The translations under genes and the position numbers were made by a program. Shown here one piece after another: positions 18,837 through 43,948 of a stretch of DNA of 64,000 nucleotides. Source of the DNA: Roseivivax isoporae LMG 25204. Lineage in GTDB: Bacteria; Pseudomonadota; Alphaproteobacteria; Rhodobacterales; Rhodobacteraceae. Position 1 is the first letter of the stretch, and each line of letters opens with the position of its first letter. The DNA lies in NCBI RefSeq assembly GCF_000521865.1, contig NZ_JAME01000007.1, forward strand, positions 1-64,000. The letters run 5' to 3'. Under the pieces are notes generated by a model. It worked only from the letters and a program-made list of their open reading frames with translations. It was not told the DNA's origin and made no database searches.

Positions 18837-19766
18837 ATGCAGTCGCTGATCGAGGTCATCCTGCCGGTCTTCCTGCTGATCGGCGCGGGCTACGCCGCGG
18901 TCTGGCGCGGGCTCTTCGCCGACAGCGCGGTCGACGGGCTCATGGTCTTCACCCAGCAATTCGCGATCCCCTGCCTGCTCTTCCGCGCGATCTGGACGCT
19001 CGACATCGGGCAGAGCTTCCACCCGGCGCTCCTCCTGTCGTTCTACGCCGGCTCGGCCAGCTGCTTTGCCGCCGGGCTTCTCGCGGCGCGCGTCGTCTTC
19101 GGGCGCGACTGGGAGGACGCGGTCGCCATCGGCTTCTGCTGCCTTTTCGCGAACTCGCTGCTGCTCGGCATCCCGATCACCGAACGCGCCTACGGCCCGG
19201 ACGCGCTCGAGGCGAACTACGCCATCATCGCGATGCACGCCCCCTTCTGTTACGGCCTCGGCATCACCGCGATGGAGATCGTCCGTGCCCGCGGCGCGCG
19301 CCTCACCTCCCTGCCGGGCAAGGTCGTGGGGGCGATGTTCCGCAACGCGCTGGTGATCGGGATCGCCTTCGGCGCGGTGTTCAACCTCTTCGGGCTGGGC
19401 CTGCCCGGCCCGGTGACGGACGCGCTCGACATGATGATCCGCACCGCCCTGCCCGCCGCGCTGTTCGGCCTTGGCGGGGTGCTCTACCGCTACCGTCCCG
19501 AGGGCGACCTGCGGATCGTGGGCTTCGTCTGCGCGGTCACGCTGCTCCTGCACCCGGCGATCACCTGGTCGCTCGGGCGCTCGCTGGCGCTCAGCACGGT
19601 CGATCTGCGCTCGGCGGTGGTGACGGCAGCCATGGCGCCGGGCGTGAACGCCTACGTCTTCGCCAACATGTACGGCCGTGCCCGCCGCGTCGCGGCGTCC
19701 TCGGTGCTGCTGGCGACGGCGCTCTCCATCGTCACCGCGTGGTTCTGGCTCTCGGTCCTGCCCTGA
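18837..19766 (+). CDS. AEC-family transporter (auxin efflux carrier-like)
   Basis: This 309-residue inner-membrane protein has about ten hydrophobic segments split by a more polar centre, the pattern of AEC/malonate-type carriers. The first helix begins IEVILPVFLLIGAGYAA and a later segment has NSLLLGIPI, both conserved in the family. It probably exports or imports a small organic anion or amino acid; substrate is not determined. It follows the MBL gene by 19 nt on the same strand and could be co-transcribed. Confidence 0.88.
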   Translation: MQSLIEVILPVFLLIGAGYAAVWRGLFADSAVDGLMVFTQQFAIPCLLFRAIWTLDIGQSFHPALLLSFYAGSASCFAAGLLAARVVFGRDWEDAVAIGFCCLFANSLLLGIPITERAYGPDALEANYAIIAMHAPFCYGLGITAMEIVRARGARLTSLPGKVVGAMFRNALVIGIAFGAVFNLFGLGLPGPVTDALDMMIRTALPAALFGLGGVLYRYRPEGDLRIVGFVCAVTLLLHPAITWSLGRSLALSTVDLRSAVVTAAMAPGVNAYVFANMYGRARRVAASSVLLATALSIVTAWFWLSVLP

Positions 19767-19915
19767 GGCGCGCGCGCCGGGAACCCGGCGCACCGGTCGC
19801 GCCTTGTGCTCTGGGGCACCCCCGACAGCCGACCGTCCCGCCCGCGCGCGGTGGTCCGCCCGCGGGCGTCCCGGCTCCTCGGGCGACCGACCACAAGGGT
19901 GAAAGGAAAGCTTAC

Positions 19916-20389
19916 ATGTCCATCTACGACGCCATCCGCGCCGACCACGCACGCCACCGCGAGCTCCTCGCCACGATCGCAGATACCGAAGGGGCGAGCG
20001 AGGCGCGCAAGGACGCCTGGTCCGAGTTCTTCCGCGACGTGAAGAGCCACGCCGCAGCCGAGGAGGAGACGTTCTATTCCAAGCTCATGTCGAAAACCTG
20101 GGGACAGGACGCCGCGCGCCACTCGGTCGAGGAGCACGCGCAGATGGACGACATGATGGAGGAGCTGCACGGGATGGACATGTCGAGCCCCGAATGGCTC
20201 AAGACCTTCAACAAGCTGCGCGACGAGTACGAGCACCACATGGAGGAGGAGGAGGACGAGGTCTTCGGCCGCGCCCGCGAGGTCATCCCCGAGGAAGAGA
20301 TCGAGGGCTACGGCGAACGCTTCCGCGCGCGCAAGGAGCGCGAGCTCGACCTCGTCGAGGCCAAGCGCGAGGACCAGCTCGAGGATTGA
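19916..20389 (+). CDS. Hemerythrin HHE domain protein
   Basis: This 157-residue cytoplasmic four-helix protein has Fe-binding residues expected in HHE hemerythrins: DHARHRELL early, SHAAAEEETFY, EEHAQMDDMM, and EYEHHMEEEEDEVF late. It may bind O2 or NO, or buffer iron under redox stress. The start ATG at 19,916 follows a GAAAGGAAAG ribosome-binding region; longer open frames upstream are spurious. A strong hairpin follows the gene. The C-terminal tail is highly charged. It stands alone after a 149-nt gap from the AEC gene. Confidence 0.9.
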   Translation: MSIYDAIRADHARHRELLATIADTEGASEARKDAWSEFFRDVKSHAAAEEETFYSKLMSKTWGQDAARHSVEEHAQMDDMMEELHGMDMSSPEWLKTFNKLRDEYEHHMEEEEDEVFGRAREVIPEEEIEGYGERFRARKERELDLVEAKREDQLED

Positions 20390-20430
20390 CGCCTCCGCGG
20401 GTCCCCGACGGGCCCGCGTCGCCCAAAGGA

Positions 20431-20463
20431 AAGCCCGGACCGGTCTCCCCGGTCCGGGCTTTC
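20431..20463 (+). terminator. Rho-independent-type terminator after hemerythrin gene
   Basis: GCCCGGACCGG (20,433-20,443) pairs perfectly with CCGGTCCGGGC (20,449-20,459) over 11 bp with a 5-nt loop. A leading AA and trailing TTT-CTT allow use from both strands. It lies between the convergent hemerythrin and FNT genes. Confidence 0.8.
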
Positions 20464-20487
20464 TTCATGCCGCGAGGCGGCGGCGCG

Positions 20488-21405
20488 TCAGACGCTGCGC
20501 CCGCCCCCCGCGCCGCGCTCGGCGGCATGGGCGCGCAGGCCCTCCTCGGTCGGCGAGGCGCGCGCGGGCCCGATTTCGGCCGCCACCTGCCCGTAGGCCA
20601 GGAGCGCGAAGAGGCCCGTACCGCCCAGCACGTTGCCGGCAAAGCTCGGCAGGATGAGCCCGAGCCACGCCTTGCCCGCGCCGATCTCGCCGCTCATCCA
20701 CAGCAGGAACGCCTCGTGCGAGCCCGCGACCACGTGGGTGAAGTCGCCCATGGCGATCAGGTAGGTGAACAGAAAGATCACGAAGATCTCGAAGCCCTCG
20801 GACGAGGGCAGCATCCAGACGATCGCCGCGATGAAGAAGCCCGCCGGCACCCCGTACTTGAAAGCTTCGGCCGCGCTGTTCTCGGCGAAGTGGCGGCCCA
20901 CCTCCTTCATGCCCTCGACATATTCGGGGCCGACCGTGCCCCCGTGCACCGTCAAGAGCGCGACGAAGGCCGTTCCGAGAAGATTCGCCGCGAAGACCAC
21001 CGCCCAGAGGCGCGCGGCGCATCCGAAGGTCGTGAGCGACTTCTCCTTCAGCACCGGCAGGACCACGGTGATGGTGTTCTCCGTGAAGAGCTGCAGCCGC
21101 CCGAGGATCACCAGGATGAACCCGACCGTGTAGCCCATGTTCTCGATCGCGCCCCGGTAGGGATGGTCGAGGAAGGTCTGGTGCAGGATGCCCTCGGACA
21201 GGACCGAGGCCGAGATGCCGATGCCCGCGGCGATGCCCGACCACCAGAGCGACCAGAGCGGGCGCAGGATTTCCTCCCGCCCCTCCTGGCTCACCACCTC
21301 GTAGACGGCGCGGGGAGACAGGCTGCGGTGGCGGTCGATCTGCTGGACTTCCTTGTCCGAATACCCGGACTTCTCCGGCTCGGCGTCCTCGGGACGTTCG
21401 GTCAT
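20488..21405 (-). CDS. Formate/nitrite transporter (FNT) family protein
   Basis: This 305-residue pentameric-channel-type membrane protein has six hydrophobic helices. After a charged N-terminal tail (EVQQIDRHRSLSPRAVYEVV) comes GIAAGIGISASVLSE, then the conserved GFILVILGRLQLFTENT and a late GGTGLFALLAYGQV segment. FNT proteins move formate, nitrite, hydrosulfide or related anions, but this subgroup with the Tyr-Glu-Val tail is less well characterised. I start at ATG 21,405 with GAGG upstream; the open frame extends to 21,474 without support. It diverges from glgB. Confidence 0.85.
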   Translation of the reverse strand: MTERPEDAEPEKSGYSDKEVQQIDRHRSLSPRAVYEVVSQEGREEILRPLWSLWWSGIAAGIGISASVLSEGILHQTFLDHPYRGAIENMGYTVGFILVILGRLQLFTENTITVVLPVLKEKSLTTFGCAARLWAVVFAANLLGTAFVALLTVHGGTVGPEYVEGMKEVGRHFAENSAAEAFKYGVPAGFFIAAIVWMLPSSEGFEIFVIFLFTYLIAMGDFTHVVAGSHEAFLLWMSGEIGAGKAWLGLILPSFAGNVLGGTGLFALLAYGQVAAEIGPARASPTEEGLRAHAAERGAGGGRSV

Positions 21406-21599
21406 GCGGTGTGATCCTCGTACACTGCCTGCGCCGTGAAGGGTCCGACCCGCGCGCAGGTTTACATGCAGCAACGTCGATCATGCCGCCGCGGTTCCGG
21501 CGCGGAGCCGCCCGCCGACGCGGCAGCGCGGTCGGCTCCGCGCGGTCGCGGCAGGTGCCGGCTATTGAACCACGGGCGCGCGCGCCTAAGCTGTCGGGC

Positions 21600-23792
21600 A
21601 TGGCACAGAACCCCGACGTCCCCCCGCTCGAGCTCCTGAAACGCGTTGCCGACGGCACCTGCGACGATCCCTTCGCGGCCCTCGGACCGCACTGGTCGGG
21701 ATCGGGCCGCACGGTCACGGCCTTCGATCCGGGCGCCGCGCGCCTCGCCGCGGTGATCGGCACCGACGAGTTCCCGCTCGACCCGGTCAAGGGCGCGCCG
21801 GGCGTCTTTCGCGGGCCGGTCCCCGGGGACGCGCCCTACGGCCTGCGCGGCCGCTCGGCCAGGGGACAGAGCTGGGACGCCGAGGACCCCTACCGCTTCG
21901 GCCCCGTGCTGGGCGAGATGGACGAGCACCTCCTCGGCGAGGGCACGCACCAGCGGCTCTGGCAGGTGCTCGGCGCCCACGTCATGACCCACGAGGGCGT
22001 CTGGGGCACGCATTTCGCGGTCTGGGCGCCGAACGCGCGGCGCGTTTCGGTCGTGGGCGAGTTCAACCAGTGGGACGGGCGGCGCCACGTGATGCGCCGG
22101 CGCGGCGCCACCGGCGTGTGGGAACTGTTCGTGCCGGGCCGGGGCGAAGGCACCGTCTACAAGTACGAGATCATCGGCGCCCACGGCGCACCGCTGCCGC
22201 TCAAGTCCGACCCGGTGGGCTTCGGCTCGCAACATCCGCCGGAGAACGCGAGCGTGGTGCGCGACATCTCGGGCTATGGCTGGTCGGACGAGGGCTGGAT
22301 GCAGGCGCGCGCCGAGCGCAACGCCCGCACGGCGCCGATCTCGGTCTACGAGGTCCACCTCGGCAGCTGGACGCGCAAGGCCGACAACCGCCGCATCTCG
22401 TATGTCGAGGCCGCGACCGAGCTCGTCGACTACGTGCGCGACATGGGCTTCACCCATATCGAGTTCCTGCCGCTCTCGGAATTCCCGTTCGACGGGTCGT
22501 GGGGCTACCAGCCGGTGGGCCTCTTCGCGCCCACCATCCGGCACGGGCCCCCGCACGAGTTCCGCGACCTCGTGAACGCGGCGCACAAGGCGGGGATCGG
22601 CATCCTGCTCGACTGGGTGCCCGGGCACTTCCCTTCCGATCCGCACGGGCTCGGGCAGTTCGACGGCACCGCGCTCTACGAACATGCCGATCCGCGCGAG
22701 GGGTTCCACCAGGACTGGAACACGCTCATCTACAATTACGGGCGGCGCGAGGTGATGAACTACCTGACGGCCAACGCGCTCTACTGGCTCGAGGAATACC
22801 ATGCCGACGGGCTGCGCGTGGATGCCGTCGCCTCGATGCTCTACCGCGACTATTCGCGCCGCGAGGGCGAGTGGGTTCCGAACAAGGACGGCGGGCGCGA
22901 GAACTACGAGGCCATCGCCATGCTGCAGGCCATGAACACGCAGACCTACGGCGCGTGCCCGGGGATCATGACCGTGGCCGAGGAATCCACCTCCTATCCG
23001 AAGGTGTCGCGGCCGATCTGGGACGGCGGGCTCGGCTTCGGGTTCAAGTGGAACATGGGCTGGATGAACGACACGCTCGAATACATCAAGAAGGACCCGA
23101 TCCACCGCAAGCACCACCATCACCAGATGACGTTCGGGCTGCACTACGCGTTCTCGGAGAACTTCATCCTGCCGATCAGCCACGACGAGGTGGTGCACGG
23201 CAAGGGCTCGATGCTGACGCGGATGCCGGGCGACGACTGGGAGCGCTTCGCAAACCTGCGCGCCTATTACGGCTTCATGTGGGGCCATCCGGGCAAGAAG
23301 CTCCTGTTCATGGGACAGGAATTCGCGCAGACGCACGAGTGGAACTTCGAGACGTCGCTCGACTGGGACATGGCGGCGCGTCCGTCGCATGCGGGCGTGC
23401 GGGCGCTGGTGCGCGACCTGAACCACCTCTACCGCGACACGCCCGCGCTCCACGCGAAGGATGCCGAACCCGACGGCTTCCAGTGGATCGAGGCGAACGA
23501 CGCCGCGCGCTCGGTCTTCGCCTGGATCCGGCGCGGCGCGCCGGGCGATCCCGAGGTCGTGGTCGCCGTGAACTTCACCCCCGTCACCCAGGACGCCTAC
23601 CGCCTGGGCTTCCCGTCCGCGGGCCGCTGGCGCGAGGCCCTGAACAGCGACGCCGAGATCTACGGCGGCGGCGGGCGCGGCAACATGGGCGCGGTCACCG
23701 CGGGCGACACCCCCTCGCACGGCCAGCCGGCTTCGGCCTCCGTGGTCCTGCCCCCCCTCGGCGCGGTCTTCTGGATCAAGGAAACGGACTGA
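21600..23792 (+). CDS. glgB: 1,4-alpha-glucan (glycogen) branching enzyme
   Basis: This 730-residue cytoplasmic GH13 enzyme cuts alpha-1,4 glucan and re-attaches it by alpha-1,6 bonds to make glycogen branches. An N-terminal domain precedes a CBM48 domain (GVWGTHFAVWAPNARRVSVVGEFNQWDG). The (beta/alpha)8 barrel has the nucleophile Asp in GLRVDAVASMLY near residue 406, the acid Glu in VAEES near 461, and HDE in ISHDEVVHGKGS. The C-terminal all-beta domain ends at the stop. I start at the ATG at 21,600; the open frame begins at 21,411 but the family N-terminus matches the later start. No other glycogen genes are in the window. Confidence 0.96.
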   Translation: MAQNPDVPPLELLKRVADGTCDDPFAALGPHWSGSGRTVTAFDPGAARLAAVIGTDEFPLDPVKGAPGVFRGPVPGDAPYGLRGRSARGQSWDAEDPYRFGPVLGEMDEHLLGEGTHQRLWQVLGAHVMTHEGVWGTHFAVWAPNARRVSVVGEFNQWDGRRHVMRRRGATGVWELFVPGRGEGTVYKYEIIGAHGAPLPLKSDPVGFGSQHPPENASVVRDISGYGWSDEGWMQARAERNARTAPISVYEVHLGSWTRKADNRRISYVEAATELVDYVRDMGFTHIEFLPLSEFPFDGSWGYQPVGLFAPTIRHGPPHEFRDLVNAAHKAGIGILLDWVPGHFPSDPHGLGQFDGTALYEHADPREGFHQDWNTLIYNYGRREVMNYLTANALYWLEEYHADGLRVDAVASMLYRDYSRREGEWVPNKDGGRENYEAIAMLQAMNTQTYGACPGIMTVAEESTSYPKVSRPIWDGGLGFGFKWNMGWMNDTLEYIKKDPIHRKHHHHQMTFGLHYAFSENFILPISHDEVVHGKGSMLTRMPGDDWERFANLRAYYGFMWGHPGKKLLFMGQEFAQTHEWNFETSLDWDMAARPSHAGVRALVRDLNHLYRDTPALHAKDAEPDGFQWIEANDAARSVFAWIRRGAPGDPEVVVAVNFTPVTQDAYRLGFPSAGRWREALNSDAEIYGGGGRGNMGAVTAGDTPSHGQPASASVVLPPLGAVFWIKETD

Positions 23793-23841
23793 CGCGCGGC
23801 ACTGCAGGGGCAGCACCGCGCGTCGGAAGCGCCTTTCGGAA

Positions 23842-23870
23842 CGGGGCGCGCGGCAATACCGCGCGCCCCG
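23842..23870. terminator. Bidirectional hairpin between glgB and the giant gene
   Basis: CGGGGCGCGCGG (23,842-23,853) and CCGCGCGCCCCG (23,859-23,870) form a perfect 12-bp stem with a CAATA loop. The two flanking genes converge here, so it probably stops both transcripts, although T tracts are weak. Confidence 0.65.
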
Positions 23871-23877
23871 TCCGTTG

Positions 23878-39468
<15,591 letters not shown>

Positions 39469-40045
39469 GAAGACACTCCGTTGTATTATCTCAATAAATA
39501 TCCTGCTCCGGCACGCGGTCGCGCCGAATTGAAGCCGGACAATTCATAACTGTTGGCGCCGTGAAAGACGGCGAGACACGGCCCCGATCAGGGCCGATAG
39601 GTTTTATGGTGAATTAGGTTTGGCAGCCTATTTTCATGCCACCCCCCGATGGCGTTCGATATTTTCAGCTTAGACAGCGGAAAACGATTTCATCAAGAGG
39701 AAATGAATTCCGGACAGAAGGTCAAATCTTTCACTTCATGGTTGTAGTGATAAAATATAACCGCAACTCGGGAAGTATAATTGCAATCGCAGAGGCATCT
39801 ATTTCCCAAGTTTACACCCCCTGTGGATTGAATCGGCTCGACACAATCCCGACCAACTTACTTCACGTTTCCGTGATAATCTCGCCCCACAGCCGCCACA
39901 ATCGCGCCGCCCGACCCGCGACTCGTCCATGCCGGGCGGCGCGGGCGTGGCCGTCAGGCCCCGCGGGAACAGCTTCGGCAGGAAGGGCTTGCCTTGTCCG
40001 GGCCCACACGGTTCGATCCCCCTGCGCAAGATGGGGACAGGCCGC
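39469..40045. promoter_or_regulatory. AT-rich 577-nt region upstream of giant gene and ABC operon
   Basis: This gap separates the divergent giant gene and the polyamine-type ABC operon. Its middle (about 39,600-39,850) is strikingly AT-rich for this genome. A TATAAT at 39,776-39,781 faces the ABC genes but lacks a good -35 box. No small gene with a good ribosome-binding site was found. It presumably holds both promoters and regulatory sites; AT-rich upstream DNA of surface-protein genes is often bound by nucleoid proteins (inference). Confidence 0.5.
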
Positions 40046-41119
40046 ATGATCGACATCCGAGAGGTGACCAAGGTGTTCGGCGCGGGGAGCGATGCGTTCC
40101 GCGCGCTCGACCGCGTATCGGTCACGATCCGGCAGAACGAATTCTTCACGCTCCTCGGGCCATCGGGCTGCGGAAAGACGACTCTGCTCCGCATGATCGC
40201 CGGGTTCGAGGGGCCGACCGAGGGCACGATCCTGCTCGACGGGGACGACCTCGCCGGCAAGCCGCCCTACGAGCGGCCGGTGAACACGGTGTTCCAGTCC
40301 TACGCGCTCTTCCCGCACATGAGCGTGGCCGAGAACGTGGGATTCGGGCTCAGGATGCTGGGCCGGCCGAAGGACGAGATCGCCGCGACCGTGCGCGAGA
40401 TGCTGGCGCTCGTGCGCATGAGCGAGCTCGCGGAGCGGCAGACCGCGCAGATCTCGGGCGGGCAGCAGCAGCGCGTGGCCCTGGCCCGAGCGCTCGCGCC
40501 CCGGCCCAAGGTGCTGCTCCTCGACGAGCCGCTGTCGGCGCTCGACTTCAAGCTGCGCAAGGAGATGCAGCTGGAACTGAAGCGCCTGCAGAACGAGACC
40601 GGCATCACCTTCGTCTTCGTCACCCACGACCAGGAGGAGGCGCTGACCATGTCGGACCGGATCGCGGTGATGAACGCGGGCCGCATCCGCCAGATCGGCG
40701 TACCGCGCGAGATCTACGACCACCCGGCCGACCGCTTCGTGGCGGACTTCATCGGCGACACGAACTTCCTGTCGGCCGAGCTGACCGCCCGGACGGGCGA
40801 CACCGCGACGCTGCGCCTGCCCTCGGGCCGGACCGTCGAGGCGCGCGCGCAGGGCGACGGCACGCCGGGCAAGGTCACGCTGGCCGTGCGCCCCGAACAT
40901 GCCGAGCTCGCCCCGCCCGAGGAGGGTGCGCTCACCGGCACGCTGACCGAGGTGGTGTATTCCGGCACCGACACGCATTACCACGTGGCGCTCGACCAGG
41001 AGGCCGGCCTGTTCGTGCTGCGCCGCCAGAACCGGCCCGATGCGGGACCCGCGCACCAGCGCGGCGACCGGGTCGGCATCCGGCTCGGCGCGGTCGCGGG
41101 CCAGGTCCTGAGGGACTGA
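40046..41119 (+). CDS. Polyamine-type ABC importer, ATP-binding protein (PotA-like)
   Basis: This 357-residue cytoplasmic ATPase powers a binding-protein-dependent importer. Walker A is GPSGCGKTT, the Q-loop is [10 protein letters not shown], the signature is [15 protein letters not shown], Walker B is [12 protein letters not shown] and the switch His is in [10 protein letters not shown]-terminal TOBE domain (from about residue 240) matches the PotA/spermidine-putrescine group. The start ATG at 40,046 has GGGGA upstream; ATG 40,031 is an alternative. Four nucleotides separate it from the first permease gene, so the four ABC genes form one operon. Substrate is inferred from family and from the binding protein. 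Confidence 0.9.
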   Translation: MIDIREVTKVFGAGSDAFRALDRVSVTIRQNEFFTLLGPSGCGKTTLLRMIAGFEGPTEGTILLDGDDLAGKPPYERPVNTVFQSYALFPHMSVAENVGFGLRMLGRPKDEIAATVREMLALVRMSELAERQTAQISGGQQQRVALARALAPRPKVLLLDEPLSALDFKLRKEMQLELKRLQNETGITFVFVTHDQEEALTMSDRIAVMNAGRIRQIGVPREIYDHPADRFVADFIGDTNFLSAELTARTGDTATLRLPSGRTVEARAQGDGTPGKVTLAVRPEHAELAPPEEGALTGTLTEVVYSGTDTHYHVALDQEAGLFVLRRQNRPDAGPAHQRGDRVGIRLGAVAGQVLRD

Positions 41120-41123
41120 CGCC

Positions 41124-42011
41124 ATGGATGCCACGACCCGCAGCCGCGCGCTCCTTCTCGCCCCCGCGCTCTTCATCCTGACGGTGGCCGCGTCTGGCCC
41201 GCTCCTGATCGTGTTCGTCTACTCGTTCCTGACCCCCGGCGACTACGGCGGGGTCGTCTGGGACTTCTCGACGCAGGCCTGGTTCAACGTGATCGCCGAG
41301 CGCGACTTCTTCACAGAGGAACTCGGCTGGGCGGACGCCCATCTCGCGGTCTTCTGGCGCTCGATCAAGCTGTCGCTCCTGACCGCGCTCCTGTCGTTCC
41401 TCGTGGGCTTTCCGACCGCCTACTTCATCGCCACGCGGCCGAGGCGCAGCCGGGACATGTGGATGCTGCTCATCATGATCCCGTTCTGGACCAACCTCCT
41501 GATCCGAACCTTCGCGATCATGGAGCTCATCCGCAACGAGGGCACGATCAACACGGTGCTGATCGCCATGGGCCTCGTCACGGCGCCCGTGCAGATGCTC
41601 TACACCGAGTTCTCTCTGCTCGTCGGCATGACCTACGTCTACCTGCCGCTGATGATCCTGCCGATCTACGCCTCGATGGAACGCTTCGACTTCCGGCTGG
41701 TCGAGGCGGGCTACGATCTCTACGCCAGCCGCTGGCAGGTGCTGCGGCGCATCATCTTTCCGCTGGTGAAGCCGGGCGTGATCGCCGGGTCGATCCTCGT
41801 CTTCGTGCCCTGCCTCGGCGCCTACGTGACGCCGCGGGTGCTGGGCGGCGGCAAGCAGATCATGCTCGGCAACCTGATCGAGCTGCAGTTCGGGCAGCTG
41901 CGCAACTGGCCGCTCGGGGCGGCGCTGTCGCTGACGCTCCTGGTGATCGTGATGGTCGCGCTCCTGATCTATGTGCGCGCCGCCGGCGGAGAGGAGGCGC
42001 GTCATGGCTAG
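41124..42011 (+). CDS. ABC importer permease 1 (PotB-like)
   Basis: This 295-residue inner-membrane permease has six predicted helices. It has the binding-protein-dependent transport (EAA) loop in EAGYDLYASRWQVLRRIIFPLVKPG, which docks to the ATPase. The segment PFWTNLLIRTFA is typical of PotB/PotH. It follows the ATPase by 4 nt and overlaps the second permease by 8 nt, indicating translational coupling and a heteromeric permease. Together with the ATP-binding protein it should import a polyamine or related cation. Confidence 0.9.
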   Translation: MDATTRSRALLLAPALFILTVAASGPLLIVFVYSFLTPGDYGGVVWDFSTQAWFNVIAERDFFTEELGWADAHLAVFWRSIKLSLLTALLSFLVGFPTAYFIATRPRRSRDMWMLLIMIPFWTNLLIRTFAIMELIRNEGTINTVLIAMGLVTAPVQMLYTEFSLLVGMTYVYLPLMILPIYASMERFDFRLVEAGYDLYASRWQVLRRIIFPLVKPGVIAGSILVFVPCLGAYVTPRVLGGGKQIMLGNLIELQFGQLRNWPLGAALSLTLLVIVMVALLIYVRAAGGEEARHG

Positions 42012-42804
42012 GCCCTTCGAAGTCACCCGCCAGCCGGGCTTCAGCGCCATCGCGATCGCGTGCTTCGTGCTGCTCTACCTGCCGATCGTGCTCCTGGTGA
42101 TCTACTCGTTCAACGCGGGCGAATCGATCTCGCAATGGGAAGGCTTCTCTCTGCGCTGGTACGCGTCGGCCTGGGAGAACGAGCAGATCCAGGCCGCCAC
42201 GATCCGGTCGGTGGTGATCGCCACCGGCGCGTCGCTCATCGCGACCTCCGCGGCGGTGCTGGCGGCGCTCGCCACCACCCGCACGGCGCCCTGGCGCGGC
42301 CGCACGATCGTCTTCGCGCTGGTGAACCAGCCGCTCATGGTGCCCGAGATCGTGACCGCGGTGGCGCTCCTGATCTTCTTCTCGATGATCAAGGTGGCGA
42401 CCGGCTATACCGGCCTCTGGTACCTCATCCTCGCGCACGCGGCGTTCTGCATCCCCTTCGCCTACATGCCGGTGCGCGCGCGGCTGCAGGGCATGGACCT
42501 GAGCCTCGAGCAGGCGGGGGCGGACCTCTACGGCACGCCGGTCAAGGTGTTCCGGCACATCACCCTGCCCCAGCTCTGGCCCGGCATCCTTGCCGGGGCG
42601 ATGCTGGCCTTCGTGATCTCGCTCGACGACGTGGTCATCACCGAGTTCGTGAAATCGGCCGGCCAGGACACCCTGCCCACCTACATGCTGGGCCAGATCC
42701 GGCGCACCATCACGCCCGAGATCAACGCGATCTCGACCGCGCTGCTCGCGGTGTCGATCCTTCTCGTCACCGCGTTCTTCTTCATCAGCCGGACCCGCAA
42801 GTGA
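42004..42804 (+). CDS. ABC importer permease 2 (PotC-like)
   Basis: This 266-residue inner-membrane permease is paired with the preceding one. An N-terminal helix with YLPIVLLVIYSFNAGESISQWEGFSLRWY matches PotC/PotI, and the EAA loop is in EQAGADLYGTPVKVFRHITLPQLWPG, followed by SLDDVVITEF. The ATG at 42,004 lies inside the end of the upstream gene (TAG at 42,009-42,011). The gene for the binding protein follows after 53 nt. Confidence 0.9.
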   Translation: MARPFEVTRQPGFSAIAIACFVLLYLPIVLLVIYSFNAGESISQWEGFSLRWYASAWENEQIQAATIRSVVIATGASLIATSAAVLAALATTRTAPWRGRTIVFALVNQPLMVPEIVTAVALLIFFSMIKVATGYTGLWYLILAHAAFCIPFAYMPVRARLQGMDLSLEQAGADLYGTPVKVFRHITLPQLWPGILAGAMLAFVISLDDVVITEFVKSAGQDTLPTYMLGQIRRTITPEINAISTALLAVSILLVTAFFFISRTRK

Positions 42805-42857
42805 TCCGGCCCTACCACGCCCCGCTGCGACGGGGCCAACATCCAGGGAGTTCGACC

Positions 42858-43883
42858 ATGATCCGCACCATGACGACCGCCAGCGCGCTGGCGCTTCTGG
42901 CCGGCGCCGCATCGGCCGAGGGCAGCCTCAACATCTACAACTGGGGCAACTACACGAGCCCCGAGATGATCGAGAAGTTCGAGGCCGAGTACGACGTCGA
43001 CGTGACCGTCACCGACTACGATTCCAACGACACCGCGCTCGCCAAGCTCAAGGCCGGCGGCCACGGCTTCGACATCGTCGTGCCCTCGGGCAACTACGTG
43101 CCGATCTTCATCGCCGAGGGACTGCTGATGAAGTCGAACCCGAACGAGATGGAGAACTTCTCGAACATGGACCCGCGCTGGGTCGACGTCGAGTTCGACC
43201 CGGGCCGCGAATACACCGTTCCGTGGCAGTGGGGCACCGTCGGCGTCAGCGTGAACACCGCAGTCTACGACGGAGACATCAACACCGCCGCGGTGATCTT
43301 CGACCCGCCGGAGGAGCTGAAGGGCAAGATCAACGTGCTGCCCGAGATGAACGACGTGATGGGCATGGCCATCCACTACCTGGGCGGCGAGCAGTGCACC
43401 GGCGACCGCGAGGTCCTGCGCCAGGTCCGCGACAAGCTGGTGGAAGCCAAGCCCAACTGGCTCTCCATGGGCTACAGCACCATCGAGCGGCTCGCGAACG
43501 AGGACATCGCCGCGTCGATCAACTGGAACGGCGCCTCGATGCGGGCGCGGATCGACAACGACGACATCGCCTTCGGCTATCCGCAGACCGGCTTCTCGAT
43601 CTGGATGGACAACGCGGCCATCATCTCGGACGCGCAGAACGTCGAGAACGCCAAGCTCTTCCTGAACTTCATCATGGAGCCCGAGAACGCGGCGATGCTG
43701 TCGAACTTCGCCCGCTACGCGAACGGCATCCAGGGCTCGCAGGAATTCATGGACGAAACCATGGCCCAGGCGCCCGAGATCAACACGCCCGAAGAGCTTG
43801 CCGACGCGGGCTACATCTCGAAGAACTGCCCGCCCGAGGTGCAGAAGATCTATTCCCAGATCTGGACCGAACTGACCAAGTGA
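42858..43883 (+). CDS. Periplasmic polyamine-type substrate-binding protein (PotD/PotF-like)
   Basis: This 341-residue secreted binding protein begins with a signal peptide ending AGAASA near residue 21. The mature start LNIYNWGNYTSPE is the conserved opening of PotD/PotF proteins, and YDSNDTALAKLKAGG and FDIVVPSGNYV complete the first lobe. A later NWNGASMRAR and the Asp-rich segment could contact a cationic substrate. It has GGGAG upstream and belongs to the same operon. The ligand could be putrescine, spermidine or another amine; the sequence alone does not decide. Confidence 0.9.
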   Translation: MIRTMTTASALALLAGAASAEGSLNIYNWGNYTSPEMIEKFEAEYDVDVTVTDYDSNDTALAKLKAGGHGFDIVVPSGNYVPIFIAEGLLMKSNPNEMENFSNMDPRWVDVEFDPGREYTVPWQWGTVGVSVNTAVYDGDINTAAVIFDPPEELKGKINVLPEMNDVMGMAIHYLGGEQCTGDREVLRQVRDKLVEAKPNWLSMGYSTIERLANEDIAASINWNGASMRARIDNDDIAFGYPQTGFSIWMDNAAIISDAQNVENAKLFLNFIMEPENAAMLSNFARYANGIQGSQEFMDETMAQAPEINTPEELADAGYISKNCPPEVQKIYSQIWTELTK

Positions 43884-43892
43884 CGCCGGCGC

Positions 43893-43918
43893 GGCCGGGG
43901 GCAGAAATGCCCCCGGCC
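43893..43918 (+). terminator. GNRA-capped hairpin after the binding-protein gene
   Basis: GGCCGGGGGCA (43,893-43,903) and TGCCCCCGGCC (43,908-43,918) form a perfect 11-bp stem closed by GAAA, a stable GNRA tetraloop, 9 nt after the stop. No T tract follows, so it may stabilise the binding-protein mRNA or partly terminate before the amidohydrolase gene. Confidence 0.6.
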
Positions 43919-43948
43919 CCCTCTCGAAGACCCCGAAAGGCATTTCCC

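Noticed and set aside
18537..19952. 471-codon minus-strand frame opposite the AEC transporter
   Set aside because: Charged, low-complexity translation antisense to a well-formed membrane protein gene.
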